Both the position numbers and the translations under genes were made by a program. Shown in pieces: positions 60,757 to 64,000 of a stretch of 64,000 bases of DNA. Within the stretch, counting starts at the first letter, position 1; each line of letters opens with the position of its first letter. The notes under the pieces are model-generated. The model did no database searches. It saw nothing but the letters and a program-made list of their open reading frames with translations, and was not told the origin of the DNA. Source of the DNA: TK10-74A sp965217625 (GTDB lineage: Bacteria; Chloroflexota; Dehalococcoidia; Bin125); contig OZ244557.1 in NCBI GenBank assembly GCA_965217625.1, forward strand, positions 2,666,001 to 2,730,000, in the 5' to 3' direction.

Positions 60757-62769
60757 ATGAGGATCGAGCGCGTGACGCTGCGCAACTTCCGCTGCTTCGG
60801 CCCCGACCCTGTCTCGATCGATCTGTCGCCGGGCATTACCGCATTCATCGGCGCGAATGGTAGCGGGAAGACCGCCGTCCTGCAGGCGTTGTCGCGACTA
60901 TTCGGCGTGACGAATGATCAGAGGCGAATTCGTCGCCAAGACTTTCACGTCCCTCAAGATGAAGCCTCCCGACCAACCGAGCGGAGTCTCAGCGTCGAGG
61001 TGCTGCTCGACTTCCCGGAACTTCGAGACTCTAACGGGAGCAATGGTGACGACACTGACACCTCAGCGGTTCCAGAGTTCTTTCACCAGATGGCGGTTGG
61101 AGACCAAGGACGCCTCAAGTGTCGGCTCCGATTCGACGCCGTGTGGACTGACGATGGCTCCGTCGAGGGGGCGGTGGAGCCACGGTTCCGGGCGGTCCAC
61201 ACTCTCGACGAGGACTTCGACGAGGCGGCCTGCAGCAACATCACGACGGCGGACCGCACGCGGATCCAGATGGTGTATGTGCCCTCAGCCCGGGACGGTG
61301 AATCGCAGGTCGCGGCGTTCTTGCGGGGCCGGTTGTGGCGCGCGATCTCGTGGTCGGATGAGTTCCAGCAGGTCGTGATGCAGCGCGGCAAGGATATGAA
61401 CGAAGAGTTTGGGCAGCAGTTGGGAGTTGGTGCCGTCGGGGAGGCAGTCCGCCGCCGATGGGAGGGCCTGGCTGGCGCTCACGTACAGGAAACTCCGAAT
61501 TTCCGTCCGATCGACCAACGGTTTGAGGAGTTCATTCGGCGAGTCGAAGTATCGTTCGAACCGGGAGAGGCCGGTCGCGCGCTCGAACTTGCGGAACTCG
61601 GTGACGGCCAACGGTCGCTGTTCCACATTGCAATGACGCTCGCGGCCATCGACGTCGAGGCGAGGATCCGCGCAAACGAAGCCGGGGGCTTCATCAATGA
61701 TCGCATCCACCCGCCAGCTCTCACGCTGGTCGCGGTGGAGGAGCCGGAGAACAACCTTGCGCCGTTCTTCTTGTCGCACATCATCAGCGAGGTTCAGCGG
61801 ATCACCACTGACTCGCAACATGCCCAGGCGCTCATCTCCAGTCACTCGGCAAGCCTGCTCGGCCGCGTACGCCCAGATGATGTCCGCCACTTCCGACTCA
61901 GCGCGCCCGCACGAACAAGTCTGGTCCGACCAATTGCGCTGCCGCCCGAGCCTGACGCGGAGAGCAAGTTCGTCAGAGAGGCTGTCCGGAGGTACCCCGA
62001 GCTGTACTTTGCTCGCTTCGTGATCCTTGGCGAAGGCGCCTCCGAGGAGGTCGTGATCCCTCGGATCGCTGTAGCTCGTGGTGTACACATCGATCGGTCT
62101 TTCGTGGCAGTCGTCCCGCTGGGAGGGCGTCACGTCAACCACTTCTGGAAGCTCCTCGGCGGGCTCGATATCCCACACGCGACGCTCCTAGACTTGGACG
62201 CAGGGAGGGTTGGCGGCGGCTGGGGCCGGATCAAGAATGTGTGCGTGCAACTCCTTGAGAATGGGGTCAACGCTGACGAGCTATTCGGAGACGATCTCCA
62301 GGACGGAGACATGGCCGCCGCGCTTGCTTCATTCGACAGTCGCAAGCTCGACCACTCGCTACTCGACTGGATCCAGCGCTTGCGCAAGTTTGATGTCTTC
62401 TTCGTGGCTCCGCTCGACCTCGACATGATGATGCTGAAGGCGTTTCCCGAGTGCTACAAGAGCCTGCCTGACGGACAAAGAGGGCCGCAAGAGGGAACTC
62501 AGTCGGAGGAGCGGGCAGCAGCGGCAGTGCTTGGCGACGGCGGCGAACCAGAGTTCTATTCGCAAACGACCAGGACGCTGTTCCCTTGGTATCGCTACCT
62601 GTTCCTTGGGCGGAGCAAGCCAGGCAGTCACCTCAGAGCGTTAAGCCAAGCGAGCGACCAGACGCTCAGAGACGGCGTGCCAAAAGTCCTAGCGGCACTC
62701 CTCAATTGCGTCCGCGACGCACTGGGCTCAGAGCCTGGAGAGGCTGCTGGGAATGCCTACGACTCCTGA
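60757..62769 (+). CDS. gajA: GajA-like OLD-family nuclease (AAA ATPase plus Toprim)
   Basis: A 670-residue protein. The SMC/ABC-type ATPase starts MRIERVTLRNFRCFG, with Walker A GANGSGKT at residues 32-39, signature LGDGQRSL and Walker B VAVEEPENN (Glu328). The Toprim nuclease follows: Glu426 in LGEGASEEV and the D-x-D pair Asp479/Asp481 in LLDLDAGR. This is the class 2 OLD layout of Gabija GajA, which cuts DNA and stops phage growth when nucleotides fall; GajA of Bacillus is about 580 residues. The next gene, a UvrD helicase overlapping it by 17 bases, is what GajB requires. Start ATG follows GGGAGGGA. GC content is clearly lower than in the rest of the window, so the pair is probably a transferred defence module. 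Confidence 0.85.
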   Translation: MRIERVTLRNFRCFGPDPVSIDLSPGITAFIGANGSGKTAVLQALSRLFGVTNDQRRIRRQDFHVPQDEASRPTERSLSVEVLLDFPELRDSNGSNGDDTDTSAVPEFFHQMAVGDQGRLKCRLRFDAVWTDDGSVEGAVEPRFRAVHTLDEDFDEAACSNITTADRTRIQMVYVPSARDGESQVAAFLRGRLWRAISWSDEFQQVVMQRGKDMNEEFGQQLGVGAVGEAVRRRWEGLAGAHVQETPNFRPIDQRFEEFIRRVEVSFEPGEAGRALELAELGDGQRSLFHIAMTLAAIDVEARIRANEAGGFINDRIHPPALTLVAVEEPENNLAPFFLSHIISEVQRITTDSQHAQALISSHSASLLGRVRPDDVRHFRLSAPARTSLVRPIALPPEPDAESKFVREAVRRYPELYFARFVILGEGASEEVVIPRIAVARGVHIDRSFVAVVPLGGRHVNHFWKLLGGLDIPHATLLDLDAGRVGGGWGRIKNVCVQLLENGVNADELFGDDLQDGDMAAALASFDSRKLDHSLLDWIQRLRKFDVFFVAPLDLDMMMLKAFPECYKSLPDGQRGPQEGTQSEERAAAAVLGDGGEPEFYSQTTRTLFPWYRYLFLGRSKPGSHLRALSQASDQTLRDGVPKVLAALLNCVRDALGSEPGEAAGNAYDS

Positions 62770-64000
62770 GGACTGGCACCCAGTCGACATAGATGACCTT
62801 GAACCGAGTGCCTGGGACGCACTCCAGCATCAAGGTTCGGCACTGGTCGTAGCTGGCCCGGGTGCTGGCAAAACAGAAGTCCTCGCACAGCGTGCTGCAT
62901 ATCTCTTGCAGACCGGGTTGTGCCCGGCCCCCTATAGGATACTTGCGATCAGCTTTAAGCGAGATGCCGCAGAGAACCTTGCGCGTCGCGTCCAGTCGCG
63001 ATGCACTGAGCCCGAGTCCCGGCGGTTCGTCTCGTTGACATTCGATGCATTCACGAAGAGTCTCGTCGACCGATTCTCGGCGGCTGTACCGGATCCCTGG
63101 CGACCAACTAGACCGTATGAGGTCATCCTTCCTAAGAAGCGAGAGATTGATAACTTCCTTGACCAGGTACGGCTTAACGCACCTGCTCCTTGGAGAGATG
63201 AGGTCGCCGGGCTCGGAGGCACGACCTTCGAGCCTCGTACGGTTGGCACGCAGCGGCTCCCCGCGGGAACCAGCGCGCCGAAGACCGGTGTGCAATTCGC
63301 GTTGAGGCGATGGTGGGATGAGCGACTCGGCGGGGCGCACCCGACTCTCACTTTCACCTGCTTGAACCGGCTGGCTGAACTCGCGGTTCGGACGAACCCG
63401 CAACTCCGAAGAGCCATCCTGATCACGTATCCCTTCGTCTTCCTGGATGAGTTCCAGGATACGACACACGCACAGTACGATTTCCTTTCCTCTGTGTTTC
63501 GGGATGGCGGCGTTCGAATCACGGCTGTAGGTGACGACAAGCAGCGGATCATGGGGTGGGCGGGAGCCCGAGAGGATGTCTTCGCGCAGTTCAGGCACGA
63601 CTTCGGACCCCGTCGGATTCCGCTCATCCTGAATCACCGATCATCGCCGGGTCTCGTCCACGTCCAGCGGGTAGTCGCGCGCGCCATTGACCCCGACGCC
63701 GCCGACATGCGGTCGAAGACACCCAGCGAGATCGAAGGCGACGTCGCACAGGTCTGGAACTTCTCGGCAACCGAGGACGAGGCGAGCACGGTCGCAGAGT
63801 GCTTGAAGGCGGACATGGAACGCCGGGCGAAGTCCCCGCGTGACTATGCCCTTCTTGTTCGGCAGCGGGCTGATGCCTTCGAGCAGCAGATCCGCCCTGA
63901 GTTCGCGAAGCGAGGCATCCGCCTGAGAAATGAGAGTCGCGTGTTGGGCCGGACCACGCTCCAGGATCTGCTGGCTGAAGAATCGACCAGGATCGCGCTG
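62753..64000 (+). CDS. gajB: GajB-like UvrD-family helicase (runs off the window)
   Basis: The first 416 residues of a superfamily 1 helicase, open to the end of the window. Walker A is GPGAGKT (residues 35-41), motif Ia ISFKRDAAENLARRV, Walker B FLDEFQDT (Asp232-Glu233), and then VGDDKQRIMGWAGA and LNHRSSP. The start ATG 62753 lies within gajA. It is shorter in its first domain than UvrD, as GajB is. In Gabija, GajB senses DNA ends and activates GajA. No plus-strand stop appears, so the gene continues beyond 64000. Confidence 0.85.
   Translation, partial: MPTTPEDWHPVDIDDLEPSAWDALQHQGSALVVAGPGAGKTEVLAQRAAYLLQTGLCPAPYRILAISFKRDAAENLARRVQSRCTEPESRRFVSLTFDAFTKSLVDRFSAAVPDPWRPTRPYEVILPKKREIDNFLDQVRLNAPAPWRDEVAGLGGTTFEPRTVGTQRLPAGTSAPKTGVQFALRRWWDERLGGAHPTLTFTCLNRLAELAVRTNPQLRRAILITYPFVFLDEFQDTTHAQYDFLSSVFRDGGVRITAVGDDKQRIMGWAGAREDVFAQFRHDFGPRRIPLILNHRSSPGLVHVQRVVARAIDPDAADMRSKTPSEIEGDVAQVWNFSATEDEASTVAECLKADMERRAKSPRDYALLVRQRADAFEQQIRPEFAKRGIRLRNESRVLGRTTLQDLLAEESTRIAL

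Overview
The window is high-GC bacterial DNA (about 70% by eye) with very little intergenic space. Its mix of genes suggests a heterotrophic Chloroflexota relative, perhaps Dehalococcoidia/SAR202-like: CaiB-type CoA transferases, D-aminoacylase-like amidohydrolases, Tat-secreted lipoproteins, an AddAB nuclease, a c-di-AMP riboswitch and a UGA-encoded selenoprotein. This placement is an inference; there is no rRNA or other phylogenetic marker here, and Actinomycetota cannot be excluded.

Layout. 1-11.4 kb: small-molecule catabolism, with a partial reductase, an acyl-CoA ligase, a frameshifted tandem CaiB transferase, two near-identical amidohydrolases, a vanadium-haloperoxidase-like lipoprotein and a zinc alcohol dehydrogenase. 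11.5-19 kb: a peptide-type ABC importer with two near-identical substrate-binding lipoproteins, each on an alanine-rich stalk, and two permeases, but no ATPase. The two binding-protein genes are separated by a 307-bp IS5-like MITE. 19-30.7 kb: a TcuA-like flavoprotein, addA/addB, a DEAD-box helicase with an RDDR repeat tail, and threonine synthase with a NIL-domain protein. 31-37.5 kb: epoxide hydrolase, a 589-bp cassette with inverted ends carrying two small overlapping genes, a sortase, two base-excision glycosylases, an MNT/HEPN pair and NAD(P)HX epimerase. 37.6-38.0 kb: a c-di-AMP riboswitch with no evident target gene. 38.2-43.6 kb: HicAB, hydrolase and dehydrogenase genes, a CNB protein, a leucine-rich-repeat secreted protein, and a small island with a decayed tRNA and a HicB-like/toxin-like pair. 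43.6-59.5 kb: a dialkylglycine-decarboxylase-like aminotransferase, a fibronectin-type secreted protein, CoA transferase, alcohol dehydrogenase, membrane and repair-type proteins, and a four-gene ABC-2 export operon. 59.8-64 kb: a SelW-like selenoprotein with UGA in its CxxU motif, an orphan VapB beside a VapC remnant, and a lower-GC Gabija-like pair (OLD nuclease plus UvrD helicase) running off the end.

The genes best worth connecting are the amidohydrolases with the peptide importer (uptake and deacylation of acylated amino acids or peptides), the CoA ligase with the CaiB transferase (acyl-CoA catabolism), and the several toxin-antitoxin modules or remnants clustered with signs of small insertions and duplications. 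At least six small rearrangements can be read directly: duplicated amidohydrolases with a recombination scar, duplicated binding proteins, the MITE, the inverted-repeat cassette, two sets of direct repeats around the LRR gene, and dispersed palindromic repeats.
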